Origin: Ascochyta rabiei
Lineage: Eukaryota > Ascomycota > Dothideomycetes > Pleosporales > Didymellaceae
NCBI RefSeq assembly: GCF_004011695.2
Contig: NC_082414.1
Span: forward strand, 744,001-808,000
DNA: 64,000 bases
Direction of reading: 5' to 3'
Part shown: piece after piece, positions 22,241-33,255 of the stretch
Layout of the letters: the number at the start of each line of letters is the position of its first letter
Position numbering within the stretch: the stretch's first letter is position 1
Position numbers and translations under genes: made by a program
Notes under the pieces: generated by a model
The model's input: only the letters and a program-made list of their open reading frames with translations
The model's database searches: none
Told to the model about the DNA's origin: nothing

Positions 22241-24200
22241 TTAGGAGATCGGCAAGGGTCCAGATATTGGCTCCGTTATTGGTAGGAAGTTACCTACAAT
22301 CAACGCTGGTCTTCGTCAAGTCAGCATAGCTCTTACTGGAGAGCAGAGAGTACTCACATATTCCACATATCTCGCTTCACAGTGAAAGAAAAGCAGCATC
22401 GTATCTCGGGGTCTTTCGAAGTCGGATCAGGATTTTTGATGGAGCAGCTGGTAAGGATAGCTTTTTGAGTATGGTCGAAGGCGATGGCACCGAATTTCTC
22501 CCAATACGAGACGAGTGATGGTTCGGCGATGATCTCGTGCAGTGCGATATTACCCTACGCCCACGTTAGCATACTAGTCTGGCCAGGGTTAGCCAACAAG
22601 GGTGGCACTTACGTCTCGCAACTTTGACATCGGCGCATGAATGAGACGTGCCATTTCCTTATTCCCTCTGTATATTTCGCCTGTTCTACGCCAGCAACAT
22701 GCAGGTATTGCCATGCTCGCAAAGACGCGATCATACTCCATCAAACTCTTGTCGAACCACATCTCTACGCGCACCAGCTCCATGTCGTTGAGTTTTTGTA
22801 CTCGCTCCCTGAACTTGGGCCTGAACCTATCAAGCTGCCGTAATATACGTACACGCGAGACCTGTTGCAAGTTCTGTTCCATGTACTGATTCAGCCTTGC
22901 GTAACCCTTGACGTAGTTGAAAGGTCTCAAAAGACCGGCGTCCATCTTAGCCTTGAGCAGTTTGTTCATACGCTCTTCAGGACTATCGTTACCCGCTGGG
23001 TCGGCAGCTGCCATTAGGTACCTCTCTCGCGCCTTGTCGGCGGTAGCGCTGTTTGTTGGCCGTTGGACAGAATTGCTGACGGTGGGTTGGGCAGGTGGCG
23101 GGAGTAGTTGGGCATTTCTTGACGTGTTCGGGTCGAAGGTGGTGTTGTTAGTCAGAGTACCCATGGAGTTCATTAGAGAGGCATCGGAGAACAAGGTGTG
23201 AAGATCGCCACCACCGTAAAAAGAGCCATCATCCATGAGGTTGTTGTTCAGGAAGTCGTTGAACAGATTGTACTCATTGCTGACCTCTGGTGTGTTGAAC
23301 ATATAAGAGGGATGAAAATGGTGCATATCCTGAAAGTTGTTTTGGGAAGAGGAAGAAAGGAGGTTGTCATAGTTCACAACTGTACGAGTGTGTTAGTAAG
23401 AGATTCAGTGGAAAGCTAGGAACGTGCGTAACCTACAAGACTGGTTGCCGGAAGTCAATGCAGGTAATTGTGGCGCGGATACTGGATCAGCTTGCGTAGT
23501 TGACGGCGTACTGGCAGCTCTGTTAGGAGGTAGGGGAGGAGGCGCCAGATTCAGTCCTGCGTCTGTAGCGCTGATCTGCTGGGACATGGCATTTGAAGCA
23601 GCATCGGAGGTAGATGCTCCGTTCGTAGTAGCCTCGCTTGGAGCACTGCCATTTTCAGGCTCTGATTTAGGTTTCTTGACGCCCTCACGAGGCTCGTCAT
23701 GGCATAGATGTCCGATATTTCGTTTGACACATCTTGTACATGGTCGCTCCTGTAAGCAGCGAGGATCAGCATAGGGAAAGGAGGAAGGCGCCGAACCCAC
23801 TCACGAGGTCGCAAGTCATATGCTGAGAATTATCCTATTAGCAAGTATTGCAATATGATGTGCCGCAGCAGAACGCCACTATTTTAGATGTCAGGGAGAC
23901 GGCGGCGGCTTACCGAACGTCTGCAATAGATGCACGCTGATTGGAAGCAAAGAAGTCAGCCAGACTGTCAAGAGCATCACCGGAGGACATCATGAGAGTC
24001 TCACCATGATTGACTTTTCTTCGTTTTTTGGAGGTCCGCGCCGGCGCGTCTGAGCCAGGTGCGGATGAAAACTTGTCCTTGGTAGGTGATCTACTGTTGG
24101 ATACATTGGACGCGGAGACGACCGTCCCCTGATCTGCTTCTTTGGCACTTGTCATATTAGGCGAGGCGGCTCCATTGGAACTTCGCGCAACCTCCGGCAT
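22241..24200 (-). CDS. Zn2Cys6 regulator of gluconeogenesis, AcuK/AcuM/ERT1 family
   Basis: Seven exons: 24200-24005, 23936-23914, 23822-23805, 23749-23437, 23379-22613, 22554-22358, 22310-22241; 527 residues. The DNA-binding domain is split over four exons, two of only 23 and 18 nt; once joined it reads KVNHACIYCRRSHMTCDL followed by ERPCTRCVKRNIGHLCHDE, the family hallmark with all six Cys. The middle is Ser/Thr/Pro-rich; the C-terminus carries the PAS-like part (MIVVxxNF-type end: NIPALIVGNFLP). In Aspergillus, AcuK and AcuM act together to activate PEP carboxykinase, fructose-1,6-bisphosphatase and related genes on acetate or other gluconeogenic substrates. Which of the two this is cannot be decided here. 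It is nuclear. Its likely metabolic context includes the methylcitrate pair at 49-53 kb, but linkage is loose. Confidence 0.93.
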
Positions 24201-24997
24201 CAACCGTGTTGGTGTGGGTGGGTTTCAGAGCTGAGAGCTGGGCGCTTGGGCGTGGTACAGATAGATGGGTCTGTTACGCGTGTGAACGCCAAAAGAGGCA
24301 AAACAAGCTGGCAAGTGGAGCACGTTCCTGGGTCACACAGCAGCGTGTGTAGTGAATGGGAGCTGAGTCAGTATATGGGCGTCGATCAGTGAATGTTCAT
24401 GGTCGCGTGGTTAGCCGACACTCAAGAGGAGGAACCGGAACGTCGGATCTTGCGCCCCGTGCCCTGGAATCAGACAAAGTTTGACCCCGCTACAAGCCTA
24501 CAACGACGGCGGGCTGGGCAACGCTGAGTTCGCAGGAGTTCCACCGAAGAGCCGCAGCGTCCTGTGGGAGCATGACTGATGTCCGGCAGTAGCTGGAGGG
24601 TGTGGATCCCTTCACGTGTGCCAATAGTGCACTACAGCTGGATGATGTCTACATGCATGCACGACTTCCGGTGACCATCACGTCGGAAATTCAATTGCTA
24701 TAACTGATGCGAGGACGATAATGTACCAACCATGCTATCTGCATTGCGATACAGCCTTGTTGCGAGTGCAGCCACACGATGGGACGCAGACCGTCCCTGT
24801 TTGTCGTAAAGAGCCGTTTCCAAGGTAGTATTGGACAAATGCGCCCAATCCCACTGACGCCTTAATGTATCCCAGTAAAAGACCCCGTTCCGTGCTCACC
24901 GCATTGCTGCACGCATATAGCCACAGCCCATACCCAGCTAAACCTATCAAAACTCCTGGAGCGCCCCAAATGTAGGTTGGACCTGCATGCCAATAGC
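24201..24997. other. Intergenic, presumed promoter of the AcuK/AcuM-type gene
   Basis: About 800 bp. A minus-strand frame (25001-24735) encodes hydrophobic stretches (WGAPGVLIGLAGYGLWLYA) but overlaps the end of the CENP-Q-like gene, ends in a Cys/Arg tail and lacks support, so it is not called. Confidence 0.45.
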
Positions 24998-26100
24998 TCA
25001 CAGCGCAGCGTACTGTTCCGTACTGGCATTTTTAAAGAGCACGTCGTCTAGAGCCGTCCGCGCATATGTCACCCCTGCCTCAATGCCCGCTACCTGCACA
25101 TGGTTTCCTTGCATGTTTTCTAGACTGCGTCGGAGTTGTTCGAGGATTGGCGCAAGCTCGGCGTCGGGCGCATCGAACGCAGAGGAATCTATAGCAGCTG
25201 ACAGCCTCAGGGCAATGTCACTTGGACCGTCGCCGTCGGCATGTACGTTGTCGGAATTTTCGAGCAGGGGATGAATCTGCGCCTGATCAGCGTGCGACTT
25301 GTGCAATATGGGGGTCATAGTTTACCCGTCCGTGTCTTTGCTGGCGCTTCCACTCTGCTCTCCACTCCTTCGCATCCTTTTTGAGCCCATCCAGGCTCTT
25401 CTCATCTTTGGACAGTAGGACATGTGCCGCCTTGACTTGTTCGCTAAGAAGTTGCTTCGAATGGCGTGCCGTTGTCACGTCGCGAAAGACGTGTCCGTTG
25501 CGCTCTGTGAGCTTGTCGATATTGAAGTGAATGTCTCTAGCCTGGGGCGGTATCTTCGAAGCAGCGAGTTGGCGCACAAGTCTCTTAACGAGTGGGTTTA
25601 ATGTATTGTGTGCAGACATGATTTTGCGTTCATCTCGTTGCGTATTCGTAATGTCTTTTTTTGCGTCTTTGATGACAGCACTGATCTGTTCCAGGACTGA
25701 TGGAGATAAATGTGGCCATGTCTCGATGACATCTTGTGGTATCCTCCTCGTCTTCGATTCCAGCTGCACATACTTCTTCTGGATCGTTGTAGGTTCTGCG
25801 GCGATCTCGCCGGCGTTGACGCGAACCTTGCGTTTCCGTGATTCAGAGCGTTGAGTCTGCGTGGGTGCGACTATAGAAAGCTCATCCTCTTCCTCCTCTC
25901 CTCGCGGCCTCTTCCCTGGCTTGGTCCTCTTGCTGTTGGCTGCAGTTGCTACAGGCTTCGCGACTCGGCTTGCGGTCGCACCCCCATTGCGGCTCCCAGG
26001 AGGTCTGCCTCTTCGCTTCTTCGCAACATTATGGTCTCGAGCCGGCGCCTACTTCGAGTTTAGTATATACAGTGGCTGCCTGCGTTGAGACACTTACCAT
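24998..26100 (-). CDS. Kinetochore protein CENP-Q/Fta7-like
   Basis: Three exons: 26100-26098 (only the ATG), 26048-25326, 25282-24998; introns 49 and 44 nt; 336 residues. After splicing the start is MAPARDHNVAKKRRGRPPGS, an AT-hook (RGRPPGS) followed by a Lys/Arg-rich, acidic-patched N-terminus, then helical coiled-coil segments (LEQISAVIKDAKKDITNTQR; LLSEQVKAAHVLLSKDEKSL) and a tail with HPLLENSDN and APILEQLRRSLENMQGN. This order fits the CENP-Q/Fta7 family, which with CENP-U forms part of the constitutive centromere network. Sequence conservation in this family is low, so the assignment is from pattern and length. The second intron is well supported because it joins QQRHGR to AQIHPLL and removes a stop. 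Confidence 0.65.
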
Positions 26101-26446
26101 GACGTCGTGTTGGAGTCGCAGCATGCGTCCGCTCTTATTTACCTGCGCGTCCGCATGACTTGTGCACGAGCACTAGTGGAGAGCACCCTGAATCGCGCAG
26201 CTTCCCCCTCCCCATCCACCCTGTACGATAAGGACGGTTATTTTTCAGCATCACGCATCCGAATTATGCACTCTACATCAATATCTGGAACCAAATTGCC
26301 CCCTTCCTTGAGGTATTTAGGTTCTCCAACAAGACGTCTCAAGGAAGCGTCATCTACATCTGTTCATTCTTCTACCTCATCTGGCCTAACAATCTCTAGC
26401 ATTCCAGTCGTCTTCAATTAAAACGTGAGCATAAAGCTTCGTGTTC
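26101..26446. other. Short intergenic region
   Basis: 346 bp between the end of the coiled-coil gene and the start of the CENP-Q-like gene on the same strand. No recognisable element. Confidence 0.45.
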
Positions 26447-27095
26447 TCAGCTGCCAAGCTCGCAGCACTCTTGTTCTTTTAGCTTGCCCTCAAGGTACGC
26501 AGCTTCGCGGTCTCTGGCTTCGAGTCTGGCTTCGAGGGAAGCAAGCTCTCGCTGCTGGTCAGCGTGCACAACGTCGGCCTTTTGCTGATCTTGGGCAGAC
26601 TGGTCTGTGAGCTCCTTATGTTTATCGGTCATTTGTGCCGCCGCATTAGCATATGTCGTAGATTCTTTCACCTTCTCGGCCAGCTAGCTGGCTGCCCTTT
26701 GATTGAAGCTCACAAGTAAAGCTGACTTGCTCAAGACGAGGTTCGGTGTTCGCCTGGCCCGCTGTATCAAGTTGGGCTTGCAGCTTTGCGAGTGTGTCTT
26801 TGAGAGCCTCCACCTCGGCCTCCTTAGCCTGGAGACCGGTGGCACACTGGTCCAGCATGCTCTGTTTGATATCAGACTGCATCTTGAGATCTTCACATCG
26901 ATCACAAGAGTCACAATCGCCACCAAAGATGATGGTAGAAGCCGTAGAAGTGGCGTTCGTGAATGGCGCAACAGATAAACGCTTACCCCATTGTGCAAAG
27001 AAGCCAATACGTGATGTCGCGGGCGCAGACGTAGGCGCGGTCGAACAAACAATGTCCTCACAGATGTTCGAGATTTGGTCGTTGACACCGATCAT
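26447..27095 (-). CDS. Hypothetical coiled-coil protein
   Basis: Two frames on the minus strand are joined by a probable 43-nt intron (26726-26684). Its acceptor lies exactly where the second frame opens; its donor, GTCAGC, is weak. The join reads EPRLEQ then LAEKVKESTTYANAAAQM, continuing a heptad pattern. A further intron at 26986-26891 (GTAAGC donor, 96 nt, open) is possible. The predicted protein has an N-terminal Ser/Thr/Ala-rich part with Cys pairs (GGDCDSCDRCEDL, lost if that intron is spliced) and a long C-terminal coiled coil (ELASLEARLEARDREAAYLE). No family recognised. A frameshifted gene is the alternative if the weak donor is not used. Confidence 0.45.
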
Positions 27096-27789
27096 GATTT
27101 TGTTACTCGAGTGATGTTCTCGAAATGGTGGATAGTCTTCGATGGGGGAAATGGCAGAAGATTTGGGATCTCTTTTCTAACTCTTATAGACAGTGCGTTG
27201 TTCAGGGAGACAATGCGACAGGACAAGATAGGTGATGTCGTTCAAACACGGAGAGACAGTGCTCGTGCCCCAAGAAACGAACAAAGCATGTGCAGACCAC
27301 AAGAATCAAGGGGTACTGTTTCGGGATGAAAGGAGCGATACGGCCACGCGAGTGGACAGTGGGAATATGTGTTCGAGGTCTCTGCTCGTGCCAAGAGGCC
27401 TTCGACCCACACCGCGGCGGACCGGAAGCCCTCGTCTGTCAATGGGCGGGCAGAATAGCGCCATTACGACCGCGCCGTGCAGTCGTGCCGTGCAGTCGCG
27501 CTGTGTCTCCTGCGTGGACGCGACGCTTTGCGCAAAAGCTGAACATCTGGCAATCCTTGCGTCCGCCATGAGTGCAGTTGTATAGGAGGCTGCGGCCATT
27601 CATTGGTGTGCTTTAGCAGCCAGGTGCGTGCTTCTGAACGTCTGATACGTCATGATGCGTGACAGGGAACGGCAGCCATTCCAACGATCACAGGTCCAAG
27701 GGTGTCTGCCCTGCTTGACTTGTTATGCAGGTGGGATCATGTCGCCTAACAAATCAAGGAGATTTATCCTTTAAATCTAATCATGCGTC
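27096..27789. other. Intergenic, divergent promoter region
   Basis: About 690 bp between two divergently transcribed genes. It contains a short GC-rich duplication at about 27470-27500 (GTCGTGCCGTGCA repeated with changes). Several overlapping frames exist on both strands but none is protein-like. Confidence 0.45.
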
Positions 27790-30700
27790 ATGCCAGCATG
27801 CTTCACCGCCCCACCGCAGCTTGTCGATATGTTGCGACGCCTGAGCAGGCAGCTGAACGATGAAAGAGACAGCATCAAACTTGAAAGGAGGACAAGCAAG
27901 AGGGAACGGATCTCGCGATTCTTTCGTTCGAGGAAACAAAAGCCAAAGCAGTACGATGAAGCACCTGTAAGCCTGCCCAACGTTCTCTCTTTGTCTAACA
28001 CAAGACACCGCTGCTCAAGCACTCCGGCTGACGAGGCACTCTAACTTGTAGACAAGTCCAAGTCCAGATAGGACACTTTCGTTGCAGCCCTCTCGATTCA
28101 AGAACGCCGGCACAACGACCTCAGAGCCGTCAAGCAGCTCTATCGACGCGCTGAGGACATCGTCACTCAAAGAGGTGAGAAGAGAGACCATGACTTCGAC
28201 AATACTGGGCGAGGATCAACAGACGGACGATAAGAGTGTGGGAATCACTCCATTGGAGAGATCCTTCGATACTACAACCTTGTCTGCACCTACAGACCAA
28301 ATCAACGCGCCGCATCTGCACTCTCGGCTGGCTGCTGAAGAGCACAAGGACGAGATCGACTTGCTGAGTGGAGCCAGCACACAAGCTCTCTTCTCTGGCG
28401 CCCCAAGTTTCAGCGTCGAGTTCATGGCTGGTCGAGCATTGCCTAAAGTATCATATCCTTGGGACAGCGAGGTGGAGCATGATGATGCTGACGACTCGAT
28501 ACACCCCGTGGAACCTTCGTTTATGGCTGCAACTGTGCACGTACATCCCAGCAAGAAGCACTCTACATTTGGTGTCGAGAATCGTCACCAAATATATCAA
28601 GTGAATGCTGTTGAGGTGCCAAGCTGGCTCAGTGCACAAGGCTTTGAGCCAGGGAGCATCGGCTTCGCTCACTTTGTGGAATTGCCTCAAGCTGACAATC
28701 TCGTCACAGATTCTCTGTACGATGATGCCAGTGAGGAGTTTATCGAAACTTCCAGGAACAAAGTGCTGATGCAAACTACCCCCGAGCGTATTGGCATACG
28801 CTATGTAAATATGGACGCAGTATACGACCGCCTCATCGAGTTCCAAGATCTGTACGAAGCATTTCAACACAGCCCGGAACGCATTACAATACTCAACAAC
28901 CAAAGTCCAGGCGACCTCTACGCGCATCTCTTTAGCACATTCTTGACACCGCCCGGCTATGCTGGAGCCAACCTCGATCCCACAGGTCTGCAGGTCCAAA
29001 TTGTAGCTATCCTTAGGGTTTTAAACCTAAAGGGGATTTGGCACGACTTCAGCCTAGTCGAGTGGAGAATTAGGCTTGGTCAGCTTCTGTTCTGCGACCC
29101 GGAGGCTATGCCCGGGCGAAACGCTCAAACACTGTGGACAGAACGCGATATTCTGCTGCTTCAGATTAGCTTGTCCTGCGAGCTGTTGCTCAGATTGGAT
29201 GCAATTGCAGCGACCTATGCTGGCAAGACCGATGGCCAAACCCGCATAAGCGCGCAGGAAATACAAACGTTTCACAACCTTACAAGCAGGAAGACGGACT
29301 GGGACTTGATTCTGGCACACAGATTTCTGGAAAACATTCTGGTCATCAAGGGCAATGACAATGGTGCTTTGACACCAGTGCCTGAGCCGCGCGGACTATT
29401 CTCACTCCTTGGCGGGACTACACCCAAGGAACTTCCCAGATCGGATGTCATTTTCCTGCCTCAGCATCAGTCTCGGCAACTTTCGGGACTCCTGTACTTT
29501 GCGGAATCGATCAAATGGCCAAACATGGACTCGCTCACCAAGTCACTGGCTGAGAAGCTTGGGGTGGTAACTCAGGACGTTGAGCGTACGATCACACCAT
29601 CTTCTCCTAGTGGATGGTCCTTCAATCCTACAACGCCTTCGGTTGTCAGTGTGTACGGAACGCCGTTGCAGACCCCACGATCGGCTACCCATCAGCTGGA
29701 TGATTATTTCGGGCGAGTCCAGAAACCCATCGTAAGACGTAACGACTCACGATCATTGCGTGTTCCCTTGTCTACCACGCTTGTGACGTTACAAGACAGT
29801 CCGAGCCCAACAATGGTCGACATTGGTGGATGGCTCAGTCGCTCTTTTCTTACCGGCATGATCCTTCCAGGGGAAGCCATTTCGCACTTTTTGATCTCGA
29901 CGCTCCTGGAAAACGACCAGCTCGCGATTTCTGCGCTCGGTGATTCGGCCAACCTATACGGTGGCTTCATCTATGACGGTAAAACATGGTGGAGCAAAGC
30001 TTCCGTAGTTGGCCGGGTCTTAGCTTGCACCGAAGGAGCACAAGAGTGCATGGGCTGGATTTACGTTAGTAAGTTACCAGAAGGGGCATCCGTCGGCTGG
30101 CATTCCATACACAGTGAACAACTGCCTGTTGCTTCGCGGATCAACGTCGACAGGGACTTGGTAGCAGCAGATGCAAGCGCTGTGCCAGCAGGTCCAGACG
30201 TCCCTGTCAGATCCAAAGATTTGGTTATGCCAAAAGACCTTGAGTTTTCTCCAGGGACAGCAGCTCGCTTCCTTCAATGGGATCTCACACCACTCAATCT
30301 TGACTTGATTGATGTCGACACAAACCTTGGACCACCGACTGAGAGCGACATAAACACGCCTTCGCTTACCTTTATGATTGAAAAGACCGACGAAGAGTGC
30401 GTTTTGACTCTCGCCTACGAGGTACAGTTCGTGGCATCCTGGCCCTGCTACACACCAGCTTCCACATCAGCTGCAAGCCCGCGACATGTGGTAAAGAGCT
30501 CAAAATCAGGCACCCTATCACACACATCTTCGAAACGCAGCGTCAGCACAAAACTGTCCAGGAGCAACAGCCATGGTTTTGAACCCCTTCTGTCGCACCC
30601 TCCCGAGGCGGCTGGCATTGGGCCGCAGCGCAGCCACACCACCGAATGGGACGAGGTGCAATCAGAATCTACAGCACTGGTGAGGCCATTAATCGCTCAC

Positions 30701-31036
30701 CCTCTCCACGTGTCTTATACACACGTGATCGTACCTGTCACTGACGTTCTGAAACCAAAATTCACGTTGCCCTTCACCATGTCTGCAAACCGGTTGCCGA
30801 TGTGCTCTTCTTCGATTCTGCCGAGAGACATGCATGAAGACCGTTCAGGTGTCAATGACCGTAGGGCTGTGCTCGTTCTTGATGCGCGTGGTACAGCAGA
30901 CCTGCAGCTGCTTGCGAGGGCTTGGTGTGCGGAGAAGGGTCTCCACGCAGTCATTGGCCGCGTGGAGAGAACTTGCCTTGCTTGTTGCATTCGCGAAGCG
31001 CGTGGCTTGGGCATCAATGTCGTCATCAGGGTATAG
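27790..31036 (+). CDS. Large conserved protein of unknown function (1053 residues)
   Basis: Two exons (27790-27966 and 28052-31036) with an 85-nt intron. The N-terminus is basic and coiled (LRRLSRQLNDERDSIKLERR, RERISRFFRSRKQK); residues ~70-170 are Ser/Thr-rich; ~170-500 is a globular helical part (ELLLRLDAIAATYAGKTDGQ, AHRFLENILVIKG); ~510-580 is Ser/Pro-rich and probably phosphorylated; ~590-680 is a striking conserved-looking block (GGWLSRSFLTGMILPGEAIS, YGGFIYDGKTWWSKASVVGR, ECMGWIYVSK); the C-terminus has LDARGTADLQLLARAWCAEK and two Cys pairs. I do not recognise a named domain. No signal peptide or membrane segment is evident. The long intact frame and structured blocks make it a real gene; the function is unknown. 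Confidence 0.85.
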
Positions 31037-31423
31037 GTGGGCGTTTGCGGCTGATTGACTGTGTCTAGCGTCGATACAACCGGCGATTGATTTCTTTACT
31101 TCTGCGGGCGCATATGTACATGATACCCAAATCTACAACGCAGCACTTCGCCCTACTCTTTTATGACCATAGGTGTTTGCTTCTAAAGTACGTTGTGTCC
31201 CTTCTTCCCCTCGCACGCTCCTCTTCCTGAGCTATGACCTGAACACTACGCTGGTCCCAAAACCTTTGCAGCGTTCACGAGTTGGCTACCATTCTCACTG
31301 AAGACTGAGGAGCTGGCGAGAGACTATGCACTGGACAACCGTATCAAGCGGAATGTGCTGAACAAGGCCTCTCAAGAACATAGCTGGCGTTGTATCGTCG
31401 TTTTGTTGTTGATAGCTCGTACT
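31037..31423. other. Intergenic between convergent genes
   Basis: 387 bp of 3' flank shared by the 1053-residue gene and the GNAT gene. Pyrimidine-rich and AT-rich tracts, no recognisable terminator or gene. Confidence 0.45.
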
Positions 31424-32179
31424 CTACACTACAACCTTCTCCCACTCCAGCTCACTGGGCTCTTTCCAATAGTCTGTATTGCTTTGCATGAACCCCATCT
31501 TCTGCAACACCTGCCCGCTTCTCGTATTTGTCTTCTCCGTCTCCGCGATAAACCGTCTCACGCCTCTCTCGCTAGCCGCCCACTGCATCACTGCTCTCGC
31601 TGCCTCTCCCGCCACGCCTTTGCCCCAATAGTCGCCGTGCACACCATATCTCAGCTCGACCATGTCTTGCCACGGCGACAGCGGCTCATCACCTGCGACT
31701 GGGTCTGGCATCGATGTCGTCGTTGCATCCCGGACGCCTGCGTAGCCCACCCACTTGACACGATTCAGGAGCTGGGAACTCAGTCCACTGACCGACACGT
31801 CCAGCTCTCCATCACCAACAACCTCCACAAGTCTTACGGGCACTTCCCCCTCCAGTTCCCTCCCAACGTGACCAGGACTGATATCCAGTCCATTGTCTCT
31901 GGTACGCAGACCGACTGCAAAATCGCCCAATCCTCTTCTCCTCCAGCATCTTTCGAGGTCACGTGTGACGATCATGTTTGTCGTGTCTTCATCGCTTAGG
32001 TCGCGAGCGAGGAAATGCGGACCGAACGCCATTTGGCAAAACGCCTCGTTGGCGTGCAAGCTACCATAGAGCTGGACATAAGCGATGCATCGAACTGCGA
32101 TCGGAGTTGGCACGATGATGAGGCGGGTGGTGACGAGAACGAACGGGCTTTGGAGGTACTCCGATTGCGGAACAGACAT
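31424..32179 (-). CDS. GNAT-family N-acetyltransferase
   Basis: Single exon; 251 residues from the ATG at 32179 (MSVPQSEYLQSPFVLVTTR), preferred over the ATG at 32302, which adds 41 residues of unusual composition. The fold follows the RimJ/RimL-like pattern: N-terminal TTRLIIVPTP (the common L-xT-xRL start), central strands, then the acetyl-CoA pyrophosphate loop region YGVHGDYWGKGVAGEAARAV, followed by VRRFIAETEKTNTRSGQVLQ and KMGF at the end of the domain. Such enzymes acetylate protein N-termini, antibiotics or small amines; no substrate can be inferred. Cytosolic. The divergent neighbour is the Cys-rich small gene 547 bp away. Confidence 0.9.
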   Translation of the reverse strand: MSVPQSEYLQSPFVLVTTRLIIVPTPIAVRCIAYVQLYGSLHANEAFCQMAFGPHFLARDLSDEDTTNMIVTRDLERCWRRRGLGDFAVGLRTRDNGLDISPGHVGRELEGEVPVRLVEVVGDGELDVSVSGLSSQLLNRVKWVGYAGVRDATTTSMPDPVAGDEPLSPWQDMVELRYGVHGDYWGKGVAGEAARAVMQWAASERGVRRFIAETEKTNTRSGQVLQKMGFMQSNTDYWKEPSELEWEKVVV

Positions 32180-32726
32180 GGTGTATGGGTGAATGAATTC
32201 CAGGAATTGTGAGTTGTGTGTACAATATGCACATGCAGCTCGCAGGTGAGATGGAGCAGGTATGCTTAGGAAGAATCGACGGTGGACTTTACTGTTAGTC
32301 ATGCCTGGACCTCAGCCTTGGTGAGTAAATGCATCCAATGTCGAGTCATAAGCTCGGTTCTCACGCCACAAGCATACCAGCGCAAATCAAAACGGAGCCA
32401 AAACAGAACCCGTGGTGGCTCATCCATGGCAGTGCAGGGCACGGTGTTTCCATTGGAGGTGGTTTCTTCCAAGCGAGTCCAATGCGGCTAGACGCGCTGG
32501 ACGCCTGTGACCCCGTCTGATTACCATCTCACCTGGCTTCCATCTCTGAGCCGCAGATCTAATTTTGGGCATGTTCATGTGAGCCTGCAAACCCTGACAT
32601 GTGCCAGTCGCTTTGCCTGTCCCCCTACCTCATCGTGTCGTTGTTGTCCAGAATCTACACCACAGTTTTTCACTTGAGCAAATCCAAAAATCAGGTTCAT
32701 CAAAACGAGATAAGAATTTCTTCACG
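32180..32726. other. Divergent promoter region
   Basis: 547 bp between the GNAT gene and the Cys-rich small gene, transcribed away from each other. No motif recognised. Confidence 0.45.
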
Positions 32727-32993
32727 ATGAACTATGCGCCAATGTCTGATCCGGAGGACTATGGGGTATCCCAATCTCAAAACATGGACGATGCAGGCTC
32801 GCGCGTCAACCGCTGCTGCGATCGCTCTGGACCTTGGGGGGTCGACATATTTGCCAGTTGCATCGCAGGTTGCTGGGCCGGCATTCTGGCATGTTTTGAC
32901 GGCTGCAGTGATGGATGTTCGGGCTGCTGCAGTGGCTGTGGTGACTGCTGTGGAGAGTGTTGCAGTAGTGTGGTGAGCTGCTGCACAAATTGA
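32727..32993 (+). CDS. Small, extremely cysteine-rich protein
   Basis: Intronless frame of 88 residues from the ATG at 32727 (context TTCACGATGA). Residues 1-35 are acidic and polar (MNYAPMSDPEDYG). From ~30 on there are 16 Cys, many as CC pairs spaced by Gly/Ser/Asp: CCDRSG, then a mildly hydrophobic run VDIFASCIAGCWAGILACF, then GCSGCCSGCGDCCGECC and a terminal CCTN. No signal peptide. It could be a metal-binding (metallothionein-like) or palmitoylated membrane-associated protein of the CYSTM kind; neither family signature is exact. The opposite strand also carries open frames because of the skewed composition, so the coding claim rests on the ordered spacing and the acidic N-terminus. Confidence 0.55.
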   Translation: MNYAPMSDPEDYGVSQSQNMDDAGSRVNRCCDRSGPWGVDIFASCIAGCWAGILACFDGCSDGCSGCCSGCGDCCGECCSSVVSCCTN

Positions 32994-33255
32994 GCGATTC
33001 TGCAGAAGAGACAAGCGCCTGGAGTCGTGGCTGCAGAAAGAAATGGATCTAGCAGGAAAGCAACAGGCGACAAAGACATGACAGCAACTGCAGTGGCTGA
33101 TATGCTCCTGCACATGTACACATGGACGACAGGAGCCACGGCTGTTGTCAGGATGAGTTTGGCCATCTGCGTCCTGGACCATGCACACCTTTCATCCCGT
33201 ATCGCCATCGCTACAGACCACACATATTCGTTACATCGCCATTTTTACTGCCGAC

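Noticed and set aside
24735..25001. 88-codon hydrophobic minus-strand frame
   Set aside because: Overlaps the end of the CENP-Q-like gene, ends in a Cys/Arg-rich tail, no family resemblance.
31355..31999. 214-codon plus-strand frame
   Set aside because: Antisense to the GNAT acetyltransferase gene, which has clear motifs.
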